NCBI RefSeq assembly: GCF_000421185.1 | Contig: NZ_ATWJ01000002.1 | Span: 62,001-126,000, forward strand | Length of the DNA stretch: 64,000 nucleotides | Source of the DNA: Ornithinimicrobium pekingense DSM 21552 | GTDB lineage: Bacteria > Actinomycetota > Actinomycetes > Actinomycetales > Dermatophilaceae | Reading direction: 5' to 3' | Shown: in pieces, positions 1-8,781 of the stretch | How positions within the stretch are numbered: position 1 is the first letter of the stretch | Layout of the letters: each line of letters begins with the position of its first letter | Notes under the pieces: model-generated | What the model saw: the letters and a program-made list of their open reading frames with translations, nothing else | Told to the model about the DNA's origin: nothing | The model's database searches: none | Translations under genes and position numbers: made by a program

Positions 1-1088
1 CGCAGTGGGACAACCCCGGCCTGATCGACGTGGACGCCTGGCACGTGCGCGACGACCGGGCGCCCGGGGCGGGTGGCGCACCCGTCGTCGTGGGCCGCTA
101 CTCCCGCGACCACCCCCTGAAGTTCCCGGCCACCCACGCAGACCTGCTCGCGGCCTACGACCTCGGCCCGGGGTATGTGGTGCGCCTCATGGGGGCGCGG
201 GCGACGTGGAGGCGGCTGGCCGTCGAGGCCGGGCTGCCGGAGGACACCCCGACCCCGCGGGAGTGGCAGATGCTGCCCGGCGGCTCCGTCGACCCGCGCG
301 AGCTCCTGGCCGGGCTCGACGTCTTCCTCTACCAGGACCACCCCGGCCGGCACGAGGCCTTCGGGCGGGTGCTGCTGGAGGCGGCCGCCTCCGGGGTCCT
401 CGTCGTCGCCCACCCCAAGCACCGCCGGGTGTTCGGCGAGGTGCTCGACTACGCCCTGCCGGGGGAGGCGCGCGCCGTCATCGAGGGCTACGTCGCCGAG
501 CCGGACCGCTACCGCGCCCGGGTGGCGCAGGTGCAGGACCTCGTCCGCGAGCGCTACTCGCACGCCTCCTTCGTCCGGCGGCTCGAGGGCCTCCTGGGTG
601 CGCCGCCGGTAGGGGCGGTCACCGGACCGGGGAACCAGCCCGGCCCGGCGCCTGCCCGGGACGGGGCGGTCGCGACGGTGCTGGTCCGGCCGGGCGGCCC
701 GCCCGGGCCGCCGCTGGAGGTCGACGTCCGCGCTCCCGCCGGGCTTGCCCTGTCGGTGAGCGCGGTGGCGCTGCGCTCCGCCGCGGACGGCAGCCGCGCC
801 GACCAGCTGGTGCTCGTCCACGAGACCCTTCCGGGCGAGGCGGTCCGGCAGCTGGGCGAGGTAATGACCCTGCCGGGCCAGGACGAGCTCGAGGCGGGGG
901 TGCGCCGGGTGGTGGACGCCTGGCGCGAGGTCTGGGCCGCGGTCCTGTGCCGCGACGGCGAGGTGACCGTCGTGCCCGGGCCGCACCTGCGCACCGAGGG
1001 CGGGCTGTCCTGGGAGCGGTGCGCCGGCGCCCGCGAGCTGCACCTGCACGCGCCGGGCGGGCGGCCCGCCCCGAAGAGCCGCTCGTGA
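1..1088 (+). CDS. Glycosyltransferase, C-terminal part (5' end outside window)
   Basis: The reading frame is open from base 3, so the start lies upstream and this is the C-terminal part of a larger protein. The visible part resembles a GT-B C-terminal half: GRYSRDHPLKFP, then LLAGLDVFLYQ followed by an acidic/aromatic stretch and LLEAAASGVLVVAHP, the usual nucleotide-sugar-binding layout. It aligns by eye with the C-terminal third of the glycosyltransferase at 13489-16047 (HHLPDRRARWPRS; FLSHLDVFVYQ; ALEALAAGLPCVLP), so the two are probably paralogues. About 150 further residues after the GT domain are not recognised. The stop overlaps the next gene by 4 bp, suggesting one operon. The donor and acceptor sugars cannot be read from the sequence. 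Confidence 0.75.
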   Translation, partial: QWDNPGLIDVDAWHVRDDRAPGAGGAPVVVGRYSRDHPLKFPATHADLLAAYDLGPGYVVRLMGARATWRRLAVEAGLPEDTPTPREWQMLPGGSVDPRELLAGLDVFLYQDHPGRHEAFGRVLLEAAASGVLVVAHPKHRRVFGEVLDYALPGEARAVIEGYVAEPDRYRARVAQVQDLVRERYSHASFVRRLEGLLGAPPVGAVTGPGNQPGPAPARDGAVATVLVRPGGPPGPPLEVDVRAPAGLALSVSAVALRSAADGSRADQLVLVHETLPGEAVRQLGEVMTLPGQDELEAGVRRVVDAWREVWAAVLCRDGEVTVVPGPHLRTEGGLSWERCAGARELHLHAPGGRPAPKSRS

Positions 1089-2851
1089 GCACCGGCGCGC
1101 CGACCCGTCGGGCGCCGCGCCCCGCCGGACGCGGGGTGCTCGTGCCGCTGGTGACCGTGGTGCTCGCCGTCCTCGCGGTCTGGCGCGCGAGCGTCGGCGC
1201 CGACCTGTCGGACGGCACGCACGTCGTCGCCCTCGCGATGCGCATGGCCCAGGGCGACGCGGTGCTGGCCGACGAGATGAACGTCCAGGCGTTCGGCTCG
1301 CTGCCGGCCGTCCCCTTCGTGTGGCTGTGGCTGCAGCTGGTCGGGGTCGAGGGCATCGTGCTGGCCTCGCGCCTCTTCTACCTCGTCCTGGCCTTCGGGG
1401 TGGGGGCCCTGTGCTACCGCGCCCTGCGGGTCGCCCTGCCGCCGGGCGCCGCCCTGACGGCCGCGGTGCTGATGCTCGGTCCCGTGCCCTACGGGCTGCT
1501 GGTCACGAGCTACAACACGATGCCGGTGCTGACCCTCGGGCTGGCGGCCTGCGCCGGCTTCGCGGCGCTGGTCACGGGCTCACCGCGCTGGTCGGCCACC
1601 TCCGGCGCCGCCCTCGCCGTCGCTGTGCTGTCGCACCCGGCCAGCCTGCCGGCCTGTGCCGTGATGGCGCTGACCCTGCTGGTGCTCGCACGCCGAAGAC
1701 CTGTGCGGCTCGGTGTCCTCGCCGGCGGCGGAGCCGTGTCGTTGCTGATCGTCCTCCTGCTCGTGGTGGGCCCGGGGCTGACGGCGCTGAGCGACACGCT
1801 GGCCTACACGGCCGAGTACCAGGCGGGTCGCCGCCCGCCGCTCGAGCGCCTGCGGGAGGCCACCCTCCGCTACCTGGACGGGGTGCGGAGCTGGCGCTTC
1901 ACCCCGGCGGCGGCGCTGGCCGCCCTCGCCGTGCTGCCCCGCCTGCCCGACGGCTGGCGTGCGGCGGCAGCAGCGGGCGTGCCGGTCGCCGCGGCGGCGG
2001 CGGCGTGGGCGGTCGTGCCGTCCACGATCGTCCCGGGTGAGCCGCTGGGGCTGCACAGCGGTGCCTTCGTCCTGGTCGTGACCCCCCTGCTGTGGCTGCC
2101 CGTCGCGGTCTGGGCGCACCGGCGTCGGGTACGCGAGGTCCGGACGCTCCTGGCCCTGACGACCCCGCTCGCCGTCGTCGGTGTCGTCTCGTTCTCGATG
2201 CTCAGCTCCGCGCACGTGCAGTGGGGCGTCGCGGCCCCGCCCGTGCAACCCCTCTTCGGTGCGCTCGGCGCGGCCGTCGTCCTCGGCGCCGCCCGGCACG
2301 GGCGGCCCTGGGCCGCGGGCCTGGCCGTGGTCGCGCTCGTCGGGTCCCTGGTGGCGGTACACCCGCTGCGGACCTTCCACAACGCCGACCCCCGCCAGCT
2401 CGTCGGCCGCGTGGCGGCCGGCCCCCTCGCGGGCCTGCTGACCGACGCCGACCTGCTGGAGGCCGACTGCCGGCTTCGGGCCCTCGTGCCGGCGTGGGTG
2501 GGGGCGGGGGAGAGCGTCTTCTTCTACGCCCGGCCCGGTGGCTACGCCTACAGCACGGCCCGGATGGACACCAACATCGTGTGGCTGTCGGATTTCGGCG
2601 AGGCCAACGCCTGGACGGTGGACTGGTGGGAGCGGACAGGACGGTGGCCGGACGTCGCGGTCGTCCACCCGGGAGCGGTGCAGCGTGCCGGGGGGTGGGA
2701 GGCGCTGGCGTCGCAGGACCCGGTCGTGGCGGCGCTGGACGAGGGCTACGGCCCGCCCAGGGAGCGGGAGGGCTACCTGGTCCTGCGGCGGGACGGGAGC
2801 GACCGTCAGGCGCCTGCCGTGCCGCCGGAGGGGTGCCCGCCCGGGCCGTGA
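1085..2851 (+). CDS. Polytopic membrane protein, possible GT-C-type glycosyltransferase
   Basis: This 588-residue protein starts at a GTG that overlaps the preceding stop (GTGA). It has many hydrophobic segments, from GVLVPLVTVVLAVLAV near residue 20 through about ten further helices, and ends in a soluble C-terminal domain of roughly 150 residues (ESVFFYARPGGYAYSTARMD). The first extracytoplasmic loop carries SDGTHVV, an acidic position where GT-C enzymes keep catalytic carboxylates; this is only suggestive. Position behind a glycosyltransferase supports a role in cell-surface glycan assembly with a lipid-linked sugar. The 3' end overlaps the convergent gene by 46 bp. It could also be a glycan-cluster membrane protein without transferase activity. 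Confidence 0.7.
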   Translation: MSTGAPTRRAPRPAGRGVLVPLVTVVLAVLAVWRASVGADLSDGTHVVALAMRMAQGDAVLADEMNVQAFGSLPAVPFVWLWLQLVGVEGIVLASRLFYLVLAFGVGALCYRALRVALPPGAALTAAVLMLGPVPYGLLVTSYNTMPVLTLGLAACAGFAALVTGSPRWSATSGAALAVAVLSHPASLPACAVMALTLLVLARRRPVRLGVLAGGGAVSLLIVLLLVVGPGLTALSDTLAYTAEYQAGRRPPLERLREATLRYLDGVRSWRFTPAAALAALAVLPRLPDGWRAAAAAGVPVAAAAAAWAVVPSTIVPGEPLGLHSGAFVLVVTPLLWLPVAVWAHRRRVREVRTLLALTTPLAVVGVVSFSMLSSAHVQWGVAAPPVQPLFGALGAAVVLGAARHGRPWAAGLAVVALVGSLVAVHPLRTFHNADPRQLVGRVAAGPLAGLLTDADLLEADCRLRALVPAWVGAGESVFFYARPGGYAYSTARMDTNIVWLSDFGEANAWTVDWWERTGRWPDVAVVHPGAVQRAGGWEALASQDPVVAALDEGYGPPREREGYLVLRRDGSDRQAPAVPPEGCPPGP

Positions 2852-5655
2852 CGCCACCCGCCCGGGGGTAGGAGGTCCAGCAGGCGGTCCGACCACGGGA
2901 GGGCGCACGGACGAGCGTCCTGCAGCAGCTCCCACGGCCTCGCGGCCAGGGCGGTGAGGCCATCCTCGCCCGGTCGCGAGCCGAACCACACGACGGCGTC
3001 GCCGGGCAGCGCCCGGGCCACGGCGGCCGACACCGGGAGGGTGTCGTCCGCACCGGGCCCCCAGGTGGCGGCGAGTCCCCGTGCGGCGACGGCGCGAGCC
3101 GTCCTGCCGGGCTCGGTGTCCCTGCCGTCCACGTCCTCCCGCAGCCCCACGACCCGGTGCGGGACACCCGCCCCCCGCGCGAGGGCCGACGCGGCGAACA
3201 CCTCGTGCGCGGCGGCGTCGCCCGCCGCCCGGTCCCACCAGGTGAGGGCCGACCCACCGGCCGCGGCGACGTGCGGGAGCAGCCCGGCGCTCGCGGGGCC
3301 GGAGGTCAGCCCCAGCCACGGCGTCCCCCGCCCGGCCAGGACCTGCGCGTGGCGGGCGAGCCGCCCGTCCCTGGTGACGGCCTCCTCCGGGTGGCGGTCG
3401 AGAACGACCGAGCGCAGGTCGACCGTCGAGCCGAGCGGGCGGACGCCCATCCCGGCCCCGCCCCCGCGACGGCTGACGACCACCAGCTGGTCGGGCCCCA
3501 CGGGCCGCGTCCGGCCGGTGGCCAGCAGCGGGTGGGACACCAGCCCGGCACCCGTCCCGCCGCCCGGGCGCCCGCCCCCACCGTCGAGCAGCTGCACGCC
3601 GAGGGCGGTGAGCGGGTCAGGCACGGCGACGGTCCGGTGCACGTCCCCGGCGAGGACCAGGTAGCGACCGGCCAGGCAGGCCGCCCGCAGCACCACGGAG
3701 TCGAGCACCTCGCCCCGGCCCCGCGGCGTCGCCGCGCCGGGCCCGGCGAGCGTGCGCGCCAGCGCGTCGGCGACCGGGCGGGCGCCGACGAGCCCCGCCC
3801 CCACCAGGACCGGCTCGCCCAGCACGAGGACCCACCCCTCCGCGTCACCCGCCAGGGCGTGGGCGAGGCGACGGTGGTGGCGCAGCTCGACCCCGGAGGC
3901 GCGCCCGAGCACCCCCTCGGGCAGGGCGAGCCGAGCCCACCCACGGGGGACGGTGACGCCGGCGCCGTCGGAGGGCAGCACCGCATACCCGCCCGGGAAG
4001 GTGGCCCGGGCCACCCCGGGGCGCTCCGTCGCCCGCCGGACCCGGGGCACGACCCGTCGCCGCACCGGGCCGGGCAGCCGCCGCAGCCGGGTGCTCAGCC
4101 GTGAGCCGAGCGTGGACGGGACGACCGGCAGGCGGGCCGCCGGCTCCTCCTCGAGGATCCGCCTCAGCAGCAGCTTGGACTCCCGCAGCGGGTAGGGCAG
4201 CGACAGCATCGTCTCGACCAGCGCGCGGTCGTTGAAGGGCAGCAGGACGCGGTGCCCCAGGTCGCCGTCGGCGAACTTCTGCCAGCCCCAGCGGCCGATG
4301 CGCTGCTCCCAGTAGAAGAGGTCGTGGTGGTCGTGGCCCAGCATCCGGGCCGGCGTCATCTGGGCGTAGTCCGGGTAGTCGCCGTACATCGCCCCGGCGA
4401 GGTCCTCCAGGCCCTCGGTCGCGTGCATCATCATGCGGGCCAGCCGCAGCGGGTCCAGGGGCTCGTCGGTGCGGTGCCGCAGGAAGGCCGTCCCTGTCTC
4501 GGCGCAGTTGGACTGCAGCTGCACGAGGTCGCCGGGCAGGTCCGACCACATGGCGAACGCCGCGCCGTGCGACCCGGGCAGCGGGGCGAAGGTGCGCCGG
4601 TGCAGCGTCGCGAAGGTGCCGTCCGGCGGGGCCTGGCGCCACCTCAGCACCCGGTGGGGCAGGCCGAGCTGCGCCGCGACGGCGCTCGCCCCCGTGACGT
4701 CCGCCATGGCCGCCGCGCTGCGGCGCGCGTCGCGCGGGTTGACGTAGGTGAAGGCCAGGCCACCCCCGTCGCGCACCACCCGGTGCGCGACCGCGGCCGT
4801 CACCCGGCTGTCCCCTCCGGCGGTCAGGCTCACGGCGGGCCGTCCGAGGCCGGCCAGCAGCTCCACGTGCGCGCCGATGCGTGCCCGGAAGCGCTCGTAC
4901 ACCGCGTCGACGTCCTCGGTCTCGGCGTGCTCCTGCCACGGCCAGAAACGGCGGTGCTCCACCCGCACCGGGTCGAGGTCCACCCGCAGCAGGCAGTTGG
5001 GCACGAGCGGGTCGACGCCGCGGTATCCCGTGAGGCGTCCGGGCAGGTAGGTGACGGCGCCGGGGCGACGCCGGCGCAGCTCCTCCCGGAGGGCGACCTC
5101 GCCCTCGTCCACCGGCAGGCCCAGGGCCTCGGCCGGCAGGGACGGTGCACTGCCGAGGGCGAGGCGCCCACCGCTGGTGGCGTGGAAGACAGGCTGGGTG
5201 GCGTGGGTGTCGGGGACCACGAGCAGGTCGGGTGCCTCCCCGTCCTTCCCGGTCCGCCGCGCGAGCAGCGTCCAGCGCCCGCCGAGGTATGCGGCCTCGC
5301 GCACCATCGCCTCCGCGCCCGGACCGGCCCAGGCCGCCGCGAGGGTGGCCGCGATACGGTCCCCGTCGGCGGTGCCCGCCGCGACGTCGACGGGGTGCCC
5401 GAGAAGGACGACGGTCCCGCGGTCGGTGGCGGCCCGGGACAGCACGGTGCGGGGGTGCAGGAACAGGTGCAGGCCGGGCAGCGCACCGTCGACCCGGCGC
5501 CAGCCGTGCACCGCGGCCGGGGCGGGCACCCCGGCGGAGAGCAGCAGGTAGCCGTGGCCGTGGGCCCCGTCGAGGACCAGGCCCTCGTCGACCTCGCCCG
5601 CCGCGTCGTGCCGGACGCAGGACAGCGGCGCCACGCCCGGCGGCTGCTGGCTCAC
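2806..5655 (-). CDS. Asparagine-synthetase-like PP-loop protein with a degenerate second copy
   Basis: The 949-residue protein has an N-terminal Ntn-like region (about 1-240), then an asparagine-synthase-type PP-loop ATPase domain with SLTAGGDSR at residues 276-284 and the late helical part FNDRALVETMLSLPYPLRESK near 474-494. From about residue 570 the same plan recurs: VLRAACLAGRY (655-665) matches VREAAYLGGRW (118-128), LGLTSGPAS (781-789) sits where the PP-loop should be, and GVPHRV (830-835) matches GLPHRV (331-336), an offset of almost exactly 500 residues. The second copy has lost the SGGDS core and the C-terminal helices. The N-terminal Cys needed for glutaminase activity is not at position 2. 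The start is GTG, 10 bp after wecB. Such proteins occur in glycan clusters, where amidation of uronic acids is one possibility; the substrate is unknown. Confidence 0.8.
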   Translation of the reverse strand: MSQQPPGVAPLSCVRHDAAGEVDEGLVLDGAHGHGYLLLSAGVPAPAAVHGWRRVDGALPGLHLFLHPRTVLSRAATDRGTVVLLGHPVDVAAGTADGDRIAATLAAAWAGPGAEAMVREAAYLGGRWTLLARRTGKDGEAPDLLVVPDTHATQPVFHATSGGRLALGSAPSLPAEALGLPVDEGEVALREELRRRRPGAVTYLPGRLTGYRGVDPLVPNCLLRVDLDPVRVEHRRFWPWQEHAETEDVDAVYERFRARIGAHVELLAGLGRPAVSLTAGGDSRVTAAVAHRVVRDGGGLAFTYVNPRDARRSAAAMADVTGASAVAAQLGLPHRVLRWRQAPPDGTFATLHRRTFAPLPGSHGAAFAMWSDLPGDLVQLQSNCAETGTAFLRHRTDEPLDPLRLARMMMHATEGLEDLAGAMYGDYPDYAQMTPARMLGHDHHDLFYWEQRIGRWGWQKFADGDLGHRVLLPFNDRALVETMLSLPYPLRESKLLLRRILEEEPAARLPVVPSTLGSRLSTRLRRLPGPVRRRVVPRVRRATERPGVARATFPGGYAVLPSDGAGVTVPRGWARLALPEGVLGRASGVELRHHRRLAHALAGDAEGWVLVLGEPVLVGAGLVGARPVADALARTLAGPGAATPRGRGEVLDSVVLRAACLAGRYLVLAGDVHRTVAVPDPLTALGVQLLDGGGGRPGGGTGAGLVSHPLLATGRTRPVGPDQLVVVSRRGGGAGMGVRPLGSTVDLRSVVLDRHPEEAVTRDGRLARHAQVLAGRGTPWLGLTSGPASAGLLPHVAAAGGSALTWWDRAAGDAAAHEVFAASALARGAGVPHRVVGLREDVDGRDTEPGRTARAVAARGLAATWGPGADDTLPVSAAVARALPGDAVVWFGSRPGEDGLTALAARPWELLQDARPCALPWSDRLLDLLPPGGWRHGPGGHPSGGTAGA

Positions 5656-5665
5656 GGGCCGGCCG

Positions 5666-6769
5666 TCAGACCCCGAGCGAGGCGGCGAGGACGGCGGCGA
5701 TGCGGGGGCCGGCGTGCCCGTCCCACAGCGGTGGGACGGGGGTGGTGCCGGGCTCGGCGGGGCCGGCGGCGAGGACGTCGGCGACGGCGGCGGGCAGGGA
5801 GGCTCGGGTGATGAGCTGGTTGGTGCCGTGGGTGATGGTCACGGGGCGCTCGGTGTTGGGCCGCAGCGTCAGGCAGGGTACGCCCATCACGGTGGTCTCC
5901 TCCTGCACGCCGCCGGAGTCGGTGACGACCGCGGCCGCGCCCCGGACCAGGCCGAGGAACTCCACGTAGCCGAGGGGGTCGATGACGAGCAGGTTGTCGT
6001 GGTCCATGAAGCCGGCCTGCTCCAGGCGCCCGCGCCCGCGGGGGTGCAGCGGGATGACGACGCGGACCTGGTCGGCCACCGCGTGGACGGCCCGGACCAG
6101 CTCGGCCACGTCGGCGGGGTCGTCGACGTTGCCGGGACGGTGCAGGGTGGCCACGAGGTAGGGCTCGGTGCGGTCCAGGCCCACGGAGTCGGCGACGGCG
6201 GCGGTGTCCAGGGCGTCCAGGTGGCGCAGCAGGGTGTCGATCATCGGGTTGCCGACCAGGTGGATCTTGTCCGGGTGCACGCCCTCGTTGCCCAGGTGGG
6301 CGATCGCGTCGGGGCTGGTGACCAGCAGCAGGTCCGAGAGCCGGTCGGTGACCAGTCGGTTGATCTCCTCGGGCATGGTCATGTCGAAGGAGCGCAGCCC
6401 GGCCTCCACGTGCGCCAGGGGGATGCCCATCTTGGATGCCACCAGGGCCGCGGCCACGGTGGAGTTGACGTCGCCGTAGACGACGACCAGGTCGGGGCGC
6501 TCGGCGGTGAACAGCTCCTCCAGGCCGACGATGGTCGCCGCGGTCTGGGCGCCGTGCGGGCCGGAGCCGACGCCGAGGTTGACGTCGGGCTCGGGCAGGC
6601 CGAGCTGGCGGAAGAAGACCTCGCTCATCCGCTCGTCGTAGTGCTGACCGGTGTGCACCAGCAGCTGGCGCACCGGGTGCTCGGCGAGCGCGGCGATGAC
6701 CGGTGCGGCCTTGGGGAAGTTGGGGCGGGCACCGGTGATGTGCACCACCAGCGGCTGGGAGCCGGTCAC
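5666..6769 (-). CDS. wecB: UDP-N-acetylglucosamine 2-epimerase (non-hydrolysing)
   Basis: The 367-residue protein matches the usual length of the family. It interconverts UDP-GlcNAc and UDP-ManNAc in the cytoplasm. Diagnostic stretches are GARPNFPKAAPVIAAL at the N-terminus, HTGQHYDERMS, GDVNSTVAAALVASK, HVEAGLRS, MPEEINRLVTDRLSD and, near the C-terminus, VVTDSGGVQEETTVMGVPCLTLR with NTERPVT. I chose the GTG at 6769 because AGGAGGA lies 9 nt upstream; the ATG at 6811 has no ribosome site. It supplies UDP-ManNAc to the WecC-like dehydrogenase at 8782-10044 on the opposite strand and is read in one operon with the genes on either side. Confidence 0.95.
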   Translation of the reverse strand: MTGSQPLVVHITGARPNFPKAAPVIAALAEHPVRQLLVHTGQHYDERMSEVFFRQLGLPEPDVNLGVGSGPHGAQTAATIVGLEELFTAERPDLVVVYGDVNSTVAAALVASKMGIPLAHVEAGLRSFDMTMPEEINRLVTDRLSDLLLVTSPDAIAHLGNEGVHPDKIHLVGNPMIDTLLRHLDALDTAAVADSVGLDRTEPYLVATLHRPGNVDDPADVAELVRAVHAVADQVRVVIPLHPRGRGRLEQAGFMDHDNLLVIDPLGYVEFLGLVRGAAAVVTDSGGVQEETTVMGVPCLTLRPNTERPVTITHGTNQLITRASLPAAVADVLAAGPAEPGTTPVPPLWDGHAGPRIAAVLAASLGV

Positions 6770-6843
6770 GACGAGAGTCCTCCTAGGAACGGTCGAGCGG
6801 GTTCGCGTCATGCTGCCACACCCAGATGTGGGGCCCGGGCCGG

Positions 6844-7497
6844 TCAGCCCGGTGGGCCCGGTGGCTGCTCGGTGGGGACGCTCACCTCGAGAGTGGCGGG
6901 AAGTCGCGGGGCGATCGCGCGCAGCACCGCGAGGTCGAGGGGGTCCAGGCCCACCGGGCCCACCCGGGCCAGGTGCCACAGCTGGTAGTGGTCGACGATG
7001 TCGGCGAGGCGGCGCCCGAGGTAGGCCGACCAGCTGGTGGCCGCACCCTCCGTCCGGGAGCCCGCCTGGGGGTGGTCCGCCCAGTGCTGCTGCGGCACGA
7101 CCAGCTCGACCACGTACCCGTGCCGGCGGGCCGTCGCGAAGTCGGGCCGGTCGAGCACGAGCAGCGGGCGGAAGGAGCGCTCGCAGCGCTGCAGGTCGGC
7201 CACCTGCTCGACCAGGCGCTCCACCTCGTCGTGGTCGAGCCCGAGGGCGAGCACCCCCACGACGGGCAGCAGCGCGGCGTCGCGTCCGCCGACGTGGCGC
7301 CCGCCGGTGAAGGGCACCGGGAGCGTGCCGACCCCGTGCTGCGGCATGAAGACGCGCCAGACGAGGTCGGTGAGGGTGGCGTTGCGGCGCACCGCGGGCA
7401 GCACGTGCTGCACGGTGGCCTGGTAGCCAGGCGTGCGGCGTGCCCAGCGGGCGAGCTGCTGCTGGCGCGCGCGGACGGTGCCGGGGCGGGCGCTCAT
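6844..7497 (-). CDS. Conserved protein of glycan cluster, function unknown
   Basis: I do not recognise a family for this 217-residue soluble protein. It has no signal peptide or membrane segment. It is rich in Arg at the N-terminus (VRARQQQLARWARRTPGYQ), has an acidic middle (DHDEVERLVEQVADLQRCERS), and contains a VVELVVPQQHWADHP stretch and a WSAYLGRRLADIVDHYQLWHLARVGP stretch rich in aromatic residues. The start ATG overlaps the stop of the upstream glycosyltransferase gene (ATGA), and wecB follows after 74 bp, so it is almost certainly co-translated with glycan enzymes. An accessory glycosyltransferase-like or sugar-binding role is only a guess. Confidence 0.6.
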   Translation of the reverse strand: MSARPGTVRARQQQLARWARRTPGYQATVQHVLPAVRRNATLTDLVWRVFMPQHGVGTLPVPFTGGRHVGGRDAALLPVVGVLALGLDHDEVERLVEQVADLQRCERSFRPLLVLDRPDFATARRHGYVVELVVPQQHWADHPQAGSRTEGAATSWSAYLGRRLADIVDHYQLWHLARVGPVGLDPLDLAVLRAIAPRLPATLEVSVPTEQPPGPPG

Positions 7498-8582
7498 CGG
7501 GCGGCTCCCGTCCGGGTCGGCAGGGCGGCCACCCGCAGCAGCTCGGCGGCGGCGTCGGCCGCGCCGTTGCCGGGGTCGTCGGCCTGCGCCTGCGCCGCGA
7601 GCTCCGGCCCCCGCTCGACCAGCTCGGCGACGAGGGCCGGAGCCCGTCCGTCCGTCAGCGTCGGCGCCGCCAGCGCCCAGCCGCGGCGATCGGCATACCG
7701 CGCCCGGGCGGCCTGGTCGTCGAGGGAGGTCGCGGTGTTGGGGACGAAGAGCGTGGGCACGCCGAGGCGCAGCGTCTCGTGGAAGGAGTTGTAGCCGGCG
7801 GCCACGACCGCGTGGTCGAAGGCGCGGAAGTGCCTCGAGAGCGGGAAGTGCCGCACCAGGTGGACGTCGGAGCCGGCGTAGGCGCGCTCGGCGATGGAGG
7901 GCGCGGTCACGCAGACCCCGATGCCGTTCGCCGTCAGCGCCGCGGCCGCGGCACCCACCTCGTCGTCGGTGTCGTTGATGTTGCCGGCCCCGAGCGAGAC
8001 GAGTGCGAGCGGGCCGTCGGCCGGCAGGCCGAGCGCCGCACGGGCCTCGGCCCGGCCCGACAGCTCCTCGCGGTCCAGCAGGGTCACCGGCCGGACCCGC
8101 ACGGCCTCGGCGTCCGCGGTCTCCCCCGTGTCGGCCGGGGCCGCCAGGTCGGTCGGCTCCAGGACGCTGTCGAACCACGCCGCCTTCTGCAGCTGGTGGC
8201 CGTTGCGGCCGGGCTTCCACATGCCCCGCCGGGACCACACCGCCCGGGTGCGCGGGTGCCGGGCCAGGGCGACGTCGAGGCCGGAGTAGGGGTGGGTGCC
8301 GTCGAACACGAGCACGTCGGGGTCGACGCGCTCGAGCACCTCGGTGACGCGGTCGGCGAAGAGGGCCCGCCACGTGGCGGGCCGCAGCCCCGAGGCCCCC
8401 TGGCTCGGGAGGTACTCCCAGGTCAGCCCCTCCGCCTCGACGGCGGGCACCGCCTGGGAGAGCGAGAGGACGTGCCGGTGCACCTGCCCCGGCAGCCGGC
8501 GGCCGTAGGCGAGCAGCCGTGTCAGGTGCCCCATACCCGCGCCGTTGCTGGACAGCAGGAGCACGGTGGGCGTGGCGGGCAT
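7494..8582 (-). CDS. MurG-like GT-B glycosyltransferase
   Basis: This 362-residue protein begins LLLSSNGAGMGHLTRLLAYGRRL, the glycine-rich N-terminal loop of UDP-glycosyltransferases of the MurG/GT28 kind. The C-terminal half shows LALVSLGAGNIND, then HFPLSRHFRAFDHAVVAAGYNSFHETLRLGVPTLFVPN, which is the donor-binding signature with conserved Asn and His-Glu. It probably transfers a nucleotide-activated sugar at the cytoplasmic face. It is the first gene of the minus-strand operon (then the 217-residue protein, wecB and the PP-loop protein) and is divergent from wecC. The ATG at 8582 gives a good N-terminus without an obvious ribosome site; CATCAT sits 7 bp upstream, so it may be leaderless. 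Confidence 0.85.
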   Translation of the reverse strand: MPATPTVLLLSSNGAGMGHLTRLLAYGRRLPGQVHRHVLSLSQAVPAVEAEGLTWEYLPSQGASGLRPATWRALFADRVTEVLERVDPDVLVFDGTHPYSGLDVALARHPRTRAVWSRRGMWKPGRNGHQLQKAAWFDSVLEPTDLAAPADTGETADAEAVRVRPVTLLDREELSGRAEARAALGLPADGPLALVSLGAGNINDTDDEVGAAAAALTANGIGVCVTAPSIAERAYAGSDVHLVRHFPLSRHFRAFDHAVVAAGYNSFHETLRLGVPTLFVPNTATSLDDQAARARYADRRGWALAAPTLTDGRAPALVAELVERGPELAAQAQADDPGNGAADAAAELLRVAALPTRTGAAR

Positions 8583-8618
8583 GACCCCGATGATGACATG
8601 CACCGGGGGTCCGGCGGT

Positions 8619-8624
8619 TATGAT
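8619..8624 (+). promoter_or_regulatory. Candidate -10 box for the wecC operon
   Basis: TATGAT is one of the best -10 matches in the window and lies in the 199-bp divergent region between the MurG-like gene and wecC. No good -35 is visible. If used, it gives a 5' leader of about 150 nt before the GTG of wecC. That leader contains the perfect GC palindrome CCCCCGCGGGGG, but no riboswitch that I recognise. Confidence 0.4.
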
Positions 8625-8781
8625 GCTGGCGCGCCGTGCTCTTCGGCGTGCGAGCCCGCGCGAGGCCGCCCGCCCCCGCGGGGGTGAGGGTGTGGTTCGA
8701 GCAGCGGCGTGCCGGCAGGGTGCTGGTGCGGTCGTGATCACCGGGTGGGGCTCGCCCGTGCGATCAAGGAGAACGACCACC

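Noticed and set aside
554-1356. Long minus-strand reading frames opposite the first two genes
   Set aside because: They are Arg/Pro/Ala-rich shadows caused by GC-rich third codon positions and show no motif.
4252-5811. 519-codon plus-strand frame across the asparagine-synthetase-like gene
   Set aside because: The opposite strand has clear PP-loop protein motifs; this frame has the low-complexity look of an antisense shadow.
5714-6988. 424-codon plus-strand frame opposite wecB
   Set aside because: The wecB frame has a full set of conserved motifs and a strong ribosome site, so this is antisense.
8683-8710. GC-rich palindrome CCCCCGCGGGGG upstream of wecC as a terminator or attenuator
   Set aside because: It has no clear stem beyond GC repeats and no U-run; such runs are frequent here by composition.
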